From: Candidatus Anoxychlamydiales bacterium
Lineage (GTDB): Bacteria > Chlamydiota > Chlamydiia > Chlamydiales > SM23-39
NCBI GenBank assembly: GCA_011064865.1
Contig: JAAKFX010000051.1
Location: 1-11,026 of the forward strand
Direction of reading: 5' to 3'
DNA: 11,026 nt
Shown piece by piece: positions 1 through 7,217 of this stretch. Positions within the stretch are counted from its first letter, which is position 1; every line of letters starts with the position of its first letter. The translations under genes were made by a program, and so were the position numbers. Below the pieces are notes generated by a model that was not told the origin of the DNA, ran no database searches, and saw nothing but the letters and a program-made list of their open reading frames with translations.

Positions 1-1
1 T

Positions 2-508
2 TCAACAATATTATATAGGGATGGACTTATAAAAAAATCCTCTAGCAAAGAAAAATGGAGAGGACTTGCAAAAAAACTAGAAAAACATGGCATTAGAAAC
101 TCTCAGCTGCTCGCTATAGCTCCAAATACATCATCTGCTCTACTACAAGGTTGTACACCAAGTGTACTGCCAATTTTTTCTAAATTTTATTTTGATAAAA
201 ATGCAAAAGGCGCAGTTCCAATTTGCCCACCATTTGTTAAAGAGAAATTTTGGTATTATAAAGAGTACAAAAACATGGATATCAAAGCTGTAAATTCTGT
301 TATATCAGAAATTCAAAAATGGACAGACACTGGAATTTCATATGAGCTGATATTTAATTTAAACATGAGTAATATCACCGCTAAATATATTTATGAATGT
401 CTAATTGATGCCTGGGAAAAAAATATCAAAACAATCTATTATGTGAGAACGATTCAAAAAGATGGTTCATCTATAGATAAAAACGAATGTGTATCATGTG
501 CAAACTAG
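2..508 (+). CDS. nrdA: Ribonucleoside-diphosphate reductase large (alpha) subunit, C-terminal part only
   Basis: The 5' part lies outside the window; 168 codons remain, open from base 2 in the frame that ends with TAG at 506-508. The large subunit of class I ribonucleotide reductase reduces ribonucleoside diphosphates to deoxy forms in the cytoplasm. The visible part holds the family motif around APNTSSALLQG (from about base 119), which sits near the end of the barrel. It also has the tandem tyrosines (codons 437-442, IYYVRT) that relay the radical from the small subunit, and a C-terminal Cys pair (CVSC, three residues from the end) that is the usual swinging-arm dithiol re-reduced by thioredoxin or glutaredoxin. 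Active-site cysteines of the barrel are upstream and cannot be checked. A later in-frame ATG at 275 is internal, since coding continuity runs straight through it. nrdB follows after 9 bp. Confidence 0.93.
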   Translation, partial: STILYRDGLIKKSSSKEKWRGLAKKLEKHGIRNSQLLAIAPNTSSALLQGCTPSVLPIFSKFYFDKNAKGAVPICPPFVKEKFWYYKEYKNMDIKAVNSVISEIQKWTDTGISYELIFNLNMSNITAKYIYECLIDAWEKNIKTIYYVRTIQKDGSSIDKNECVSCAN

Positions 509-517
509 GAGATTATT

Positions 518-1537
518 ATGAAAGCAAAAAAACTATTTAATCCAGAAGGAAAAGATTCAATAAACGAGAGAAAAATAATTGGCGGAAATACGACGAATAT
601 TTTCAATTTAAACAACGTAAAATACTCTTGGGCTAATAAACTCTATAGAGTAATGATGGAAAATTTTTGGATCCCTGAAAAAGTAGATTTAACCTCTGAT
701 ATAAATGATTATAAAAATCTTACAGATGATGAAAAAAAAGCTTTCGATGGTATCTTAAGTTTTTTAATTTTTTTAGATAGCGTTCAAACAAACAACATTC
801 CTCACATCTCTGATTACATAACATCTCCTGAGATTAATTTAATATTAGCAATTCAAACCTATCAAGAAGCGATCCACTCTCAATCTTATCAATATATAAT
901 CGAGACAATTTTGCCAAAAGAGACTAGAAACTATATTTATGATTTTTGGCGAGATGACAAAGTCTTATTCGAAAGAAATAAATATGTAGCTGATGTTTTT
1001 CAAACCTTTTTAGATTCCCCTTCAAAAGATCATTTTAAAAAAGTTTTAATCGCGAATTACTTATTAGAAGGTCTCTATTTTTATAATGGTTTTAATTTCT
1101 TTTATAATTTAGCCTCTCGTCATAAAATGCCAGGAACTACTGATATCATAAGATATATCAATAGAGACGAGCTTTTACATGTTGTTATCTTTAAAAGAAT
1201 CATTCCAGAAGTTATGGAAGATTCAGATACACCTTTGATTTATGAGATGTTTCATAAAGCAGTTGAACAAGAAATTGAATGGACGAATCATATAATCGGC
1301 AACAATATTTTAGGTATCTCCAATGAAGCAACTGATAAATATACTAAATATTTAGCCAACTCACTTCTTCAAAGAATTAACTTAAATCACTTATATCCAG
1401 GGTATAGCGAAAATCCATATGAGCATTTAGAAAAAATAGCCGATACAGAAGGTAAAGGTGATGTCAAAGCCAACTTTTTTGAGTCTACCGTTACCTCTTA
1501 TAATCAATCCTCTGCTATTGAGGGGTGGGATTTTTAA
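518..1537 (+). CDS. nrdB: Ribonucleoside-diphosphate reductase small (beta) subunit, tyrosyl-radical type
   Basis: This 339-residue protein has the normal length for class I R2 and makes the radical needed by NrdA. Metal ligands can be placed by motif: D87 (FLDSVQ), E117 and H120 (EAIHSQSY), E184 (LLEG), and E218 and H221 (RDELLH). Tyr124, four residues after H120, matches the radical tyrosine of E. coli NrdB (Y122). The first ligand is Asp and the radical residue Tyr, so the site reads as class Ia-like, not the Glu/Phe site of Chlamydia trachomatis class Ic. The C-terminal tail keeps a tyrosine (Y328) that could serve the subunit-to-subunit radical path, and ends GWDF, the part expected to dock on NrdA. 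The start is supported by AGGAG at 507-511, 6 nt before ATG and overlapping the nrdA stop, which suggests translational coupling. Confidence 0.96.
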   Translation: MKAKKLFNPEGKDSINERKIIGGNTTNIFNLNNVKYSWANKLYRVMMENFWIPEKVDLTSDINDYKNLTDDEKKAFDGILSFLIFLDSVQTNNIPHISDYITSPEINLILAIQTYQEAIHSQSYQYIIETILPKETRNYIYDFWRDDKVLFERNKYVADVFQTFLDSPSKDHFKKVLIANYLLEGLYFYNGFNFFYNLASRHKMPGTTDIIRYINRDELLHVVIFKRIIPEVMEDSDTPLIYEMFHKAVEQEIEWTNHIIGNNILGISNEATDKYTKYLANSLLQRINLNHLYPGYSENPYEHLEKIADTEGKGDVKANFFESTVTSYNQSSAIEGWDF

Positions 1538-1579
1538 ATCTACAAAGATATTATTTCTGCTATTTTGGTAAATTTTTCC

Positions 1580-1607
1580 TTGTAACTTAATTACAAATCA
1601 CCATAAT
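1580..1607 (+). promoter_or_regulatory. Perfect dyad with overlapping promoter-like hexamers
   Basis: A perfect 6-bp inverted repeat, TTGTAA-CTTAA-TTACAA, lies at 1580-1596. Its left arm can serve as a -35 box, with CATAAT at 1602-1607 as -10 (16-bp spacer), pointing at the ATG at 1635. There is no T-run after the dyad, so it looks more like an operator than a terminator for nrdB. AT-rich sequence produces such hexamers easily, so confidence is low. Confidence 0.3.
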
Positions 1608-1634
1608 TACACAAAAAAATTTATTTTATAAAAT

Positions 1635-1841
1635 ATGTTTTATCCAATATACTATATACCCCTATATACACCCCTAGTAAAAGTTGCTAAAGATGCTAAT
1701 GGTTTTTCAAATATAGGAAATAGAAAACAATCGGAAAAACACTCTTACAATCATAGAAATGGCGATGTTTTAGCTTTACTAATTGATCATGCTTTAAGGC
1801 CTTCTATATTTGATTACCCATTACTTTCGAGACATGGTTAA
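1635..1841 (+). CDS. Possible small hypothetical protein, 68 aa
   Basis: I do not recognise this protein. It opens with an aromatic, proline-rich stretch (MFYPIYYIPLYTPLVKV), continues as a polar basic middle with several His, Asn and Arg, and ends with a short hydrophobic piece (ALLIDHALRPSIFDYPLL). There is no clear signal peptide or transmembrane segment. Codon choice is like that of the neighbours, and it fills most of the gap between nrdB and the convergent pgl stop (11 bases remain). In favour of a real gene is the dyad/promoter-like element ending 27 nt upstream. Against it are the short length and lack of any Shine-Dalgarno sequence: the bases before ATG are only A and T. It could be a chance open frame or the remnant of a longer gene. 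Confidence 0.35.
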   Translation: MFYPIYYIPLYTPLVKVAKDANGFSNIGNRKQSEKHSYNHRNGDVLALLIDHALRPSIFDYPLLSRHG

Positions 1842-1852
1842 TTGATTGACTA

Positions 1853-2563
1853 TCATAAATCTATAAATTTAGAAGCTTTTTTATCTAAGATAAAATAAAG
1901 ATTTTCTTTAGCTTTTACATGAAAAGCAGGCAAGGATCTATCTTTATCTATTAAGATTCTTTTAATGATACTAGCCTTAGACTCTCCTAGAGCTAAAAAC
2001 ACTACATTTTTAGCATTGTTAATTATTGGGTAGGTAAAGCTTATCCTTTCAAAATCCTCATCTTCTTTGGAGTTTAAAACCACTAATTTTTCTTGTTCAC
2101 ATAAAATATCTTGATTGGGAAATAAAGAGGCTGTATGGCCATCTTTTCCAATGCCTAATAGGATTAAATCCAAAGATGGAATTTCCTCGTGATAGACACT
2201 TTTTATATCTAGCTCGTATTCTTTTGCTGCATCTTCAGGATCAATGTCTTTGTTGATATAGTGAATGTTTTCTTTTTTTAGATTTAGAGGTTTTATGAGA
2301 TGTTTATTTATTTGATAGATATTACTTTTTTCATCTAAATCTGAGACCATTCTTTCATCAACAAAAAACAGATGAGTTTTATCCCAATTAATATCTTTAT
2401 TTTTTGATAGCTCATCATAAAAAAAAAGAGGAGTGCTGCCACCAGATAAGGCTAGGGTAAAAATACCTTTTTTTTCGATAGAGTTTTTAGATATTTTTTT
2501 TAAAAGATCGATTAGAAATAGATTGATATCATCTTGAGAATCGAACATTTTTATTTGGCGCAC
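1853..2563 (-). CDS. pgl: 6-phosphogluconolactonase (start at GTG 2563)
   Basis: It hydrolyses 6-phosphoglucono-delta-lactone, the product of Zwf, to 6-phosphogluconate, which Gnd uses. At 236 residues it has the usual length of the bacterial DevB/Pgl family. With Met1 at GTG 2563 the motifs are LSGGSTP (39-45), FVDER (67-71) and LGIGKDGHTASLFP (136-149), the conserved phosphosugar-isomerase-like active-site blocks. The C-terminal half has the typical TYPIINNAKNVVFLALG strand region. The frame is open up to a GTG at 2578, but the GTG at 2563 is preferred: it has GGAGG at 2572-2576 with an 8-nt spacer and overlaps the zwf stop by one base (TAGTG). The ATG at 2548 has no ribosome site. Translation is therefore probably coupled to zwf. 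It is the last gene of gnd-zwf-pgl. Confidence 0.93.
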   Translation of the reverse strand: MRQIKMFDSQDDINLFLIDLLKKISKNSIEKKGIFTLALSGGSTPLFFYDELSKNKDINWDKTHLFFVDERMVSDLDEKSNIYQINKHLIKPLNLKKENIHYINKDIDPEDAAKEYELDIKSVYHEEIPSLDLILLGIGKDGHTASLFPNQDILCEQEKLVVLNSKEDEDFERISFTYPIINNAKNVVFLALGESKASIIKRILIDKDRSLPAFHVKAKENLYFILDKKASKFIDL

Positions 2564-2576
2564 TAAAATAGCCTCC
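2561..2576 (-). promoter_or_regulatory. Ribosome binding site and TAGTG stop/start junction between zwf and pgl
   Basis: On the minus strand GGAGG (2572-2576) lies inside the last codons of zwf, followed by 8 nt and then TAGTG. TAG ends zwf and GTG starts pgl, sharing the G at 2563. This is the best ribosome site in the region and fixes the pgl start. Confidence 0.75.
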
Positions 2577-4080
2577 ACTTCCTTTTATCTTTTTTCATAA
2601 GATCATCTGCCTCGACAGGTCCATATGTTCCAGCTTCATATTTATATAGCTTTTTACTTTTCTCTAAAGCCTTGATGATAGGATCTACGATATCCCACAT
2701 AGCCTCTATTCCATCTTGTCTAGCAAATAAGCTTAGATCTGATTTCATAGCATCTATTAAAACTCTTTCATAAGCTAAAGGAGAATCTATTTGAAAAACA
2801 TCTTTGTAATCAAAAACCATATCAACTGGATATGGAATATTTTCCATCCCTGGAAATTTTACATTAAAAGTGAGAGATACTTTTTGTTTTGGATAGATAC
2901 AAAATACAATAGTATTAGCATCTAAATCTTTACATTTATGCCCAAGAAGTTTGAGAGGTGGAAATTTAAATTGAATTGCAATTTCGGTATATCTTTTTTT
3001 CAGTCTTTTACCAACTCTAATGTAAAAAGGAACATTTGCCCATCTCCAATTATCTATAAAAAATTTAGCAGCAATATAGGTTGGTACTTTGGAATCTTTA
3101 GCAACATTTTTCTCATCTAAATAGCTAATGACCTTTTTACCATTAACTGTGCCACTATCGTATTGTCCCATAACAATCAGATCATCTATTTTCTTTTCAT
3201 TAAAACTTTGAATAGATTTAAAAATTTTCATTCTCTCATTTCTTATAGATTCTTGATCAAAATTTGCAGGTGGCTCCATCGCAATGAGTGCTATTAACTG
3301 CAAAATATGATTTTGCACAAAATCTCTAACTACAGTTGCATTTTCATAAAAGGCAGCTCTATTTTCTATTCCCATATCTTCAGCAACAGTTATTTGAACA
3401 TGATCTATATAATTTCTATTCCAGAGCGGTTCAAAAAGAGCATTGCCAAATCTAAAGAAAAATACATTTTGAACAGTCTCTTTACCTAGGTAGTGATCGA
3501 TTCTATAGATTTGATTTTCATCAAAAGCATCTTGTAGTTTTAAGTTCAATGCATGTGCTGTTTTTTTATCATGTCCGAAGGGTTTTTCAACAATTATTTT
3601 AGAGCCCTTTCTTCTGCGACATAAATTTTTATCTGATAGATTTTCGACAATTGGAGAAAATAGAGTTGGAGGGACTGCTAAATAATATAATACATTATAC
3701 GACTCATCATCGCTTGTAATTTCAGTTATCTTTTTACAGAGGTTTGTATAATGTTCTCCCTTTTTCAGATCAGCTGATTCAAAAAAAAGATGTTTTTGAA
3801 AATCTTCATAAATCTTTTCATCAAAAGCTTCTTTTGCATTAGTCTCAAGCCATTTCTTTGCATTTGTGCAATACTCTTCTGTTGTCATTTTAGGAAGATC
3901 TAGACCCAAAATTGTAAAATCTTCAATAAAGCCTTTTTTAAAAAGCAGATAAAGAGTTGGAAGCAATTTTTTTTGACAAAGATCGCCTGCTGCTCCAAAA
4001 ATTATCATTAAAAATTTTGAAGCTTTAAATGTCTCTAGAGCTGCCATACAAGATTGAAATGAAATATCTTTTTCAACCAT
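2563..4080 (-). CDS. zwf: Glucose-6-phosphate 1-dehydrogenase
   Basis: It oxidises glucose-6-phosphate to the lactone while reducing NAD(P)+, the first step of the oxidative pentose phosphate pathway. At 505 residues it is full length. The N-terminal dinucleotide fold has FGAAGDL (28-34) followed by the KKLLPTLY helix. The family block VEKPFGHD is at 164-171, and the signature substrate site RIDHYLGKE is at 193-201. His258 in RDFVQNHILQ matches the catalytic-base His of the Leuconostoc enzyme. RVGKRLKKR in the C-terminal domain is also canonical. Fingerprint substitutions such as Cys35 after GDL are mild. The start is supported by GAGGA at 4087-4091, 6 nt before the ATG and inside the end of gnd. 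The gnd stop is 2 nt upstream, and the 3' end overlaps pgl by one base. NAD versus NADP preference cannot be read safely. Confidence 0.97.
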   Translation of the reverse strand: MVEKDISFQSCMAALETFKASKFLMIIFGAAGDLCQKKLLPTLYLLFKKGFIEDFTILGLDLPKMTTEEYCTNAKKWLETNAKEAFDEKIYEDFQKHLFFESADLKKGEHYTNLCKKITEITSDDESYNVLYYLAVPPTLFSPIVENLSDKNLCRRRKGSKIIVEKPFGHDKKTAHALNLKLQDAFDENQIYRIDHYLGKETVQNVFFFRFGNALFEPLWNRNYIDHVQITVAEDMGIENRAAFYENATVVRDFVQNHILQLIALIAMEPPANFDQESIRNERMKIFKSIQSFNEKKIDDLIVMGQYDSGTVNGKKVISYLDEKNVAKDSKVPTYIAAKFFIDNWRWANVPFYIRVGKRLKKRYTEIAIQFKFPPLKLLGHKCKDLDANTIVFCIYPKQKVSLTFNVKFPGMENIPYPVDMVFDYKDVFQIDSPLAYERVLIDAMKSDLSLFARQDGIEAMWDIVDPIIKALEKSKKLYKYEAGTYGPVEADDLMKKDKRKWRLF

Positions 4081-4082
4081 TT

Positions 4083-4985
4083 TTATTCCTCTATTTTTTT
4101 TGTGCCATGTCCACCAAATTCATCTCTAAGTTTTGCTAACACTTTGTCTTGAAAAGCATCTTTTTTTCTAGATGAAAATCTTTCATATAATGCAGTTGTT
4201 ATCACAGGAGTTGAAACAGCTAAATCTATAGATTCTTTTACTGTCCATCTACCCTCTCCTGAATCTGGAACATGCGCCTTAATATTTTCAAAATTTTGAT
4301 CCTTTTCAAAAACATTTTCTAAAAGCTCTAATAGCCATGATCTAACAACAGATGATCTATTCCATAGCTTTGAGATTTTATGTAAATCTAAATCAAACTC
4401 TTTTTTCTCTTTTAATATCTCAAACCCCTCAGCATATGCTTGCATAAGACCATATTCAATACCATTGTGAACCATTTTTACAAAATGTCCAGAGCCACTT
4501 TTTCCCATATAATTATAGCTATCTTTTGAAGATAGCGTTTTTAAAATAGGCTCGATATATTTATATGCTATTTCTTCTCCACCTACCATGAGACAATAGC
4601 CTTCTTTATATCCCCAAATACCGCCGCTCACTCCTATATCTAAAAAATCAATTCCTTTTTTCTTTAAATTAGCAGCATGGTTAATAGAGTCTTTATAAAA
4701 GGAATTTCCACCATCGATAATTATATCATCTTTCGATAAATGCTGAGAAATATTAACAATCGTCTCATCAGTAATTTTACCAGAAGGCACCATTGACCAA
4801 ATAACTCTTTTTGTTTTTAGTTTTGAGGCTAACTCTTTAATTGAGCTCGCAGTTATTGCTCCTTCTTTTTCAGCTATTTTGAGAGCATCTTTATCAACAT
4901 CAAAAACTATAACTTCATGATGATGGAGCAGTCTTTTGCACATGTTTTGGCCCATCTTACCGAGACCCACAAACCCGATTTGCAT
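4083..4985 (-). CDS. gnd: 6-phosphogluconate dehydrogenase, short (300 aa) YqeC/GntZ-type form
   Basis: It converts 6-phosphogluconate to ribulose-5-phosphate and CO2. The protein has the Rossmann motif GLGKMG (7-12) and DGGNS (91-95). It also has the substrate block GVSGGIWGYKEGYCLMVGG (118-136) and the catalytic helix HFVKMVHNGIEYG, with K170, N174 and E177 at the spacing known for the catalytic Lys and its partners. The C-terminal part has SSVVRSWLLELL and GRWTV blocks and ends at FGGHGTKK. Length and wording match the short family rather than the 470-residue enzyme, which has an extra all-helical C-terminal domain. Asp29 at the end of the second beta strand, where NADP-type enzymes carry Asn-Arg-Thr, suggests NAD+ use (inference). 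It is the first gene of the operon, with a weak AGG ribosome site, and is divergent from the flavoprotein gene. Confidence 0.95.
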   Translation of the reverse strand: MQIGFVGLGKMGQNMCKRLLHHHEVIVFDVDKDALKIAEKEGAITASSIKELASKLKTKRVIWSMVPSGKITDETIVNISQHLSKDDIIIDGGNSFYKDSINHAANLKKKGIDFLDIGVSGGIWGYKEGYCLMVGGEEIAYKYIEPILKTLSSKDSYNYMGKSGSGHFVKMVHNGIEYGLMQAYAEGFEILKEKKEFDLDLHKISKLWNRSSVVRSWLLELLENVFEKDQNFENIKAHVPDSGEGRWTVKESIDLAVSTPVITTALYERFSSRKKDAFQDKVLAKLRDEFGGHGTKKIEE

Positions 4986-5027
4986 ATTTTTTACCTATTT
5001 TTTGTATCTACTCTCACCATAATAAAA

Positions 5028-5057
5028 ATTATAATTAAACTAAATTTTTATTGACAA
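5028..5057 (-). promoter_or_regulatory. Candidate promoter for gnd-zwf-pgl
   Basis: Read on the minus strand, TTGTCA (5052-5057) and a perfect TATAAT (5028-5033) are 18 bp apart, which would give a leader of about 35 nt before the gnd ATG at 4985. The -35 box overlaps a plus-strand TTGACA. Five of six and six of six consensus matches are good, but the background is AT-rich. Confidence 0.5.
5051..5056 (+). promoter_or_regulatory. Perfect TTGACA -35-like box for the flavoprotein operon
   Basis: TTGACA is a perfect sigma70-type -35 hexamer 53 nt before the ATG at 5110. No good -10 hexamer lies 16-18 bp downstream (the position reads CAAAAC or nearby variants), so a complete promoter cannot be shown. 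It overlaps the candidate -35 of the divergent gnd promoter. Confidence 0.25.
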
Positions 5058-5109
5058 TAGAGGCATAAAAATTCAAAACTCATATCTTTACAAACCTTTT
5101 TTGGAATCG

Positions 5110-6525
5110 ATGAAGTATAAATATGTTGTCATAGGAGCTGGAGCAGCGGGGCTAGTTGTTGCAATCGGACTTGCTAAAGCCAAAAAAAAAGTTCTGCTGA
5201 TTGAAAACAATTTATTTGGTGGAGATTGTACAAATTATGGATGCATACCTTCAAAAACTCTAATCGCTTCTGCTAAAATTGCACACAACATAAAGACAGC
5301 AAAAGATTTTGGAATTAATTTTAAAATCGATGAGTTTGATGCTACTTTAGCTTTAAAAAGAGTTAAAGACGTTATTGAAAAAATAAGGTCTCATGAAGAT
5401 GAAACATCTCTTCAAAAAATAGGTGTAGATACTATAAAAGCAAAAGCATCTTTTCAATCTGAAAATTCTTTAAAACTTGTTTTCGAAGATGGAAAAGAAG
5501 ATTTTGTAGAATTTACAAAAGCAATAATTGCTAGTGGATCTTCTCCTTTAATACCTCCAATTGAGAATCTGGATATTACGCCTTTTGATACAAATGAAAC
5601 GATATTTAATTTAGATAAAATCCCAAAATCTTTAACGATAATCGGCGCTGGAGCAATCGGCTGTGAAATAGGACAGGCATTTCAAAGACTCGGCTCAAAA
5701 GTAACTTTAATAGATATGAGTCCAAGACTTTTAGTTAATGAAGATTTTGACGCTTCAAAAATTTTAAAAAAAATCTTTGAAAAAGAAGATTTATCTCTAT
5801 ATTTAAACTCGAGTGTAAATAGCGTAAAATATCAAAATGACACTTTTGAGATTTTGATAAAAAATAATGAAAATGGCTACGTAAATCAAATAAAATCTGA
5901 AAGACTACTCATTGCTACAGGAAGAGCTTTAAATGTAGGTGAGCTAAACTTAGAAAATGCAGCAATATCTTATACAAACAAAGGTATTTTAATAGACTCT
6001 TTTGCAAAAACCAATAAAAAACATATTTTTGCTATTGGTGATATTACAGGCGAGCCTTTTTTCACTCATAAAGCAGAGAATATGGCAAGAGCTGTTTTAT
6101 TCTCTTTATTAGTTCCTATCTTAAAAAAGAAAATTACATCTAAACAGATGCCAAGAGTCACCTTTACAGAGCCAGAGATAGCCTCTATTGGGCTTGCAGA
6201 AGATCAAGCCATAAAAAAGTACTCGCAAAAAAAAATCGCTGTCTATTTCGTATCTTTTGAAGATCTAGACAGAGCTATTTGTGAAAATGAAAAAGATGGC
6301 TTTGTAAAAATTATCACTCTGAAGTGGACTAGTGAAATAATTGGAGCTACAATTATAGCAAAAAGAGCTGGAGAGATGATCGCTGAGATTTTACTTGCGA
6401 TGAAAAAACATATCAAACTAAGTTCAATCTCTAACATCATACATCCATATCCAACATATAATTTAGCAATTAGAAAAGCTGCTGATAAATATTTAACTGA
6501 AACTATTTTTAAAAGGAAAAAATGA
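5110..6525 (+). CDS. Pyridine nucleotide-disulfide oxidoreductase (dihydrolipoyl dehydrogenase / mercuric reductase-like)
   Basis: This is an FAD-dependent class I disulfide reductase of 471 residues. FAD is bound by GAGAAG (9-14) and AIGD (308-311), and the redox Cys pair is C40/C45 in GGDCTNYGCIPSK. The second Rossmann motif GAGAIG (179-184) is followed by Asp202, an acidic residue that favours NAD(H). The dimerisation domain has RVTFTEPEIASIG and the C-terminal HPYPT (445-449), where the His is the expected active-site base. It lacks both the N-terminal metal-binding domain and the C-terminal Cys pair of true MerA, so mercury detoxification is unlikely. No lipoyl-complex genes are nearby, so E3 duty is unproven. 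The frame opens at TTG 5101, but the ATG at 5110 is preferred because MKYKYVVIG matches the normal domain start; its ribosome site is weak. The stop overlaps the next start (ATGA). The substrate is unknown. Confidence 0.88.
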   Translation: MKYKYVVIGAGAAGLVVAIGLAKAKKKVLLIENNLFGGDCTNYGCIPSKTLIASAKIAHNIKTAKDFGINFKIDEFDATLALKRVKDVIEKIRSHEDETSLQKIGVDTIKAKASFQSENSLKLVFEDGKEDFVEFTKAIIASGSSPLIPPIENLDITPFDTNETIFNLDKIPKSLTIIGAGAIGCEIGQAFQRLGSKVTLIDMSPRLLVNEDFDASKILKKIFEKEDLSLYLNSSVNSVKYQNDTFEILIKNNENGYVNQIKSERLLIATGRALNVGELNLENAAISYTNKGILIDSFAKTNKKHIFAIGDITGEPFFTHKAENMARAVLFSLLVPILKKKITSKQMPRVTFTEPEIASIGLAEDQAIKKYSQKKIAVYFVSFEDLDRAICENEKDGFVKIITLKWTSEIIGATIIAKRAGEMIAEILLAMKKHIKLSSISNIIHPYPTYNLAIRKAADKYLTETIFKRKK

Positions 6526-7217
6526 AATTTTTTTTAAGATTATTGCCTATCATAATAATTGTAGTTTTAATGATTGTTGCAATATCTATTGGTGGTATTG
6601 ATTTTTTCTCTTTTGACAATCTAAAAAAGTATAATGAAACTTTAATAAACTACTCTGATAACAACAAAATCTTATTTCCAATTATTTTTATTCTTATTTA
6701 CATAGCATCTACAGCGCTTTCCATTCCAGGAGCTGTTTTTTTAACTATTTTAGCCGGATTTTTATTCGGAAAATACTTAGCAACTGTATATGTTGCAATT
6801 GGAGCTACAATAGGCGCTACAATTTTATTTTTAGCTGCAAAATACGCAGTAAAAGATTTCTTTTTAAAAAAAGCAGGTCCTCTTTTAAAAAAAATGTCTC
6901 AAGGTTTTCAAAAAAATGCTCGCTGCTATATGCTTTTTTTAAGATTAATTCCGCTGTTTCCTTTTTGGCTTGTCAATATTGTTCCCGCTTTTTTCAATGT
7001 CCGTTTTAGAACCTATCTTTGGACTACATTTTTTGGAATTATGCCAGGCACTTTTGTTTTTGCCCAAGCAGGCGTTGGGCTAAAATCTATTCTGCAGCTA
7101 GAAGAGTTTAAAATATCATCGATATTTACTTTTCAGATAAATCTCACTCTAATCCTGCTCGCAATTTTTATGTTACTTCCAATAATTTTTAAAAAAATTA
7201 AAGATAAAATATGTTAG
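6522..7217 (+). CDS. TVP38/TMEM64 family (VTT/DedA-like) membrane protein
   Basis: This integral membrane protein of 231 residues has a hydrophobic N-terminal segment (about 7-23) and a second one (about 50-68) leading into the VTT core. The core has SIPGAVFLTILAGFLFG (67-83), a Gly/Ala-rich stretch to about residue 110, and the conserved FLRLIPLFPFWLVN (139-152). GIMPGTFVFAQAGVGL (172-187) follows, then a last membrane helix (about 201-223). The Arg in FLRLIPLFP and the Gly/Pro re-entrant motifs are typical. Family members are linked to membrane homeostasis and, for relatives such as TMEM41B/VMP1 and DedA proteins, to lipid scrambling or carrier-lipid transport; the substrate here is unknown. 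Its ATG overlaps the stop of the flavoprotein gene (ATGA), with AAGGA just upstream, and its end overlaps the next gene by 7 nt. A joint role with both neighbours is likely. Confidence 0.9.
   Translation: MKFFLRLLPIIIIVVLMIVAISIGGIDFFSFDNLKKYNETLINYSDNNKILFPIIFILIYIASTALSIPGAVFLTILAGFLFGKYLATVYVAIGATIGATILFLAAKYAVKDFFLKKAGPLLKKMSQGFQKNARCYMLFLRLIPLFPFWLVNIVPAFFNVRFRTYLWTTFFGIMPGTFVFAQAGVGLKSILQLEEFKISSIFTFQINLTLILLAIFMLLPIIFKKIKDKIC

Noticed and set aside
275..508. Separate small gene starting at ATG 275
   Set aside because: The frame is open from base 2 and encodes recognisable NrdA sequence on both sides of the ATG.
1580..1596. Terminator after nrdB
   Set aside because: The stem is A/T-rich and no T-run follows; position and likeness to the dyad at 8952-8973 fit an operator better.
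1842..1852. Terminator between the 68-codon frame and pgl
   Set aside because: Only 11 bases separate the ends, and I could find no stem of useful strength there or in the adjoining coding ends.
2938..3120. 60-codon plus-strand frame
   Set aside because: It lies antisense within zwf, whose protein motifs are unambiguous; its own translation looks like no protein.
3307..3489. 60-codon plus-strand frame
   Set aside because: It is antisense within the conserved RIDHYLGKE/RDFVQNH part of zwf; a shadow of the real gene.
6243..6440. 65-codon minus-strand frame
   Set aside because: It is antisense to the dimerisation domain of the flavoprotein; its hydrophobic character is what the reverse strand of AT-rich coding DNA gives.
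5110..6525. True mercuric reductase (merA)
   Set aside because: There is no N-terminal metal-binding domain, no C-terminal Cys pair, and no merR, merT or merP beside it.
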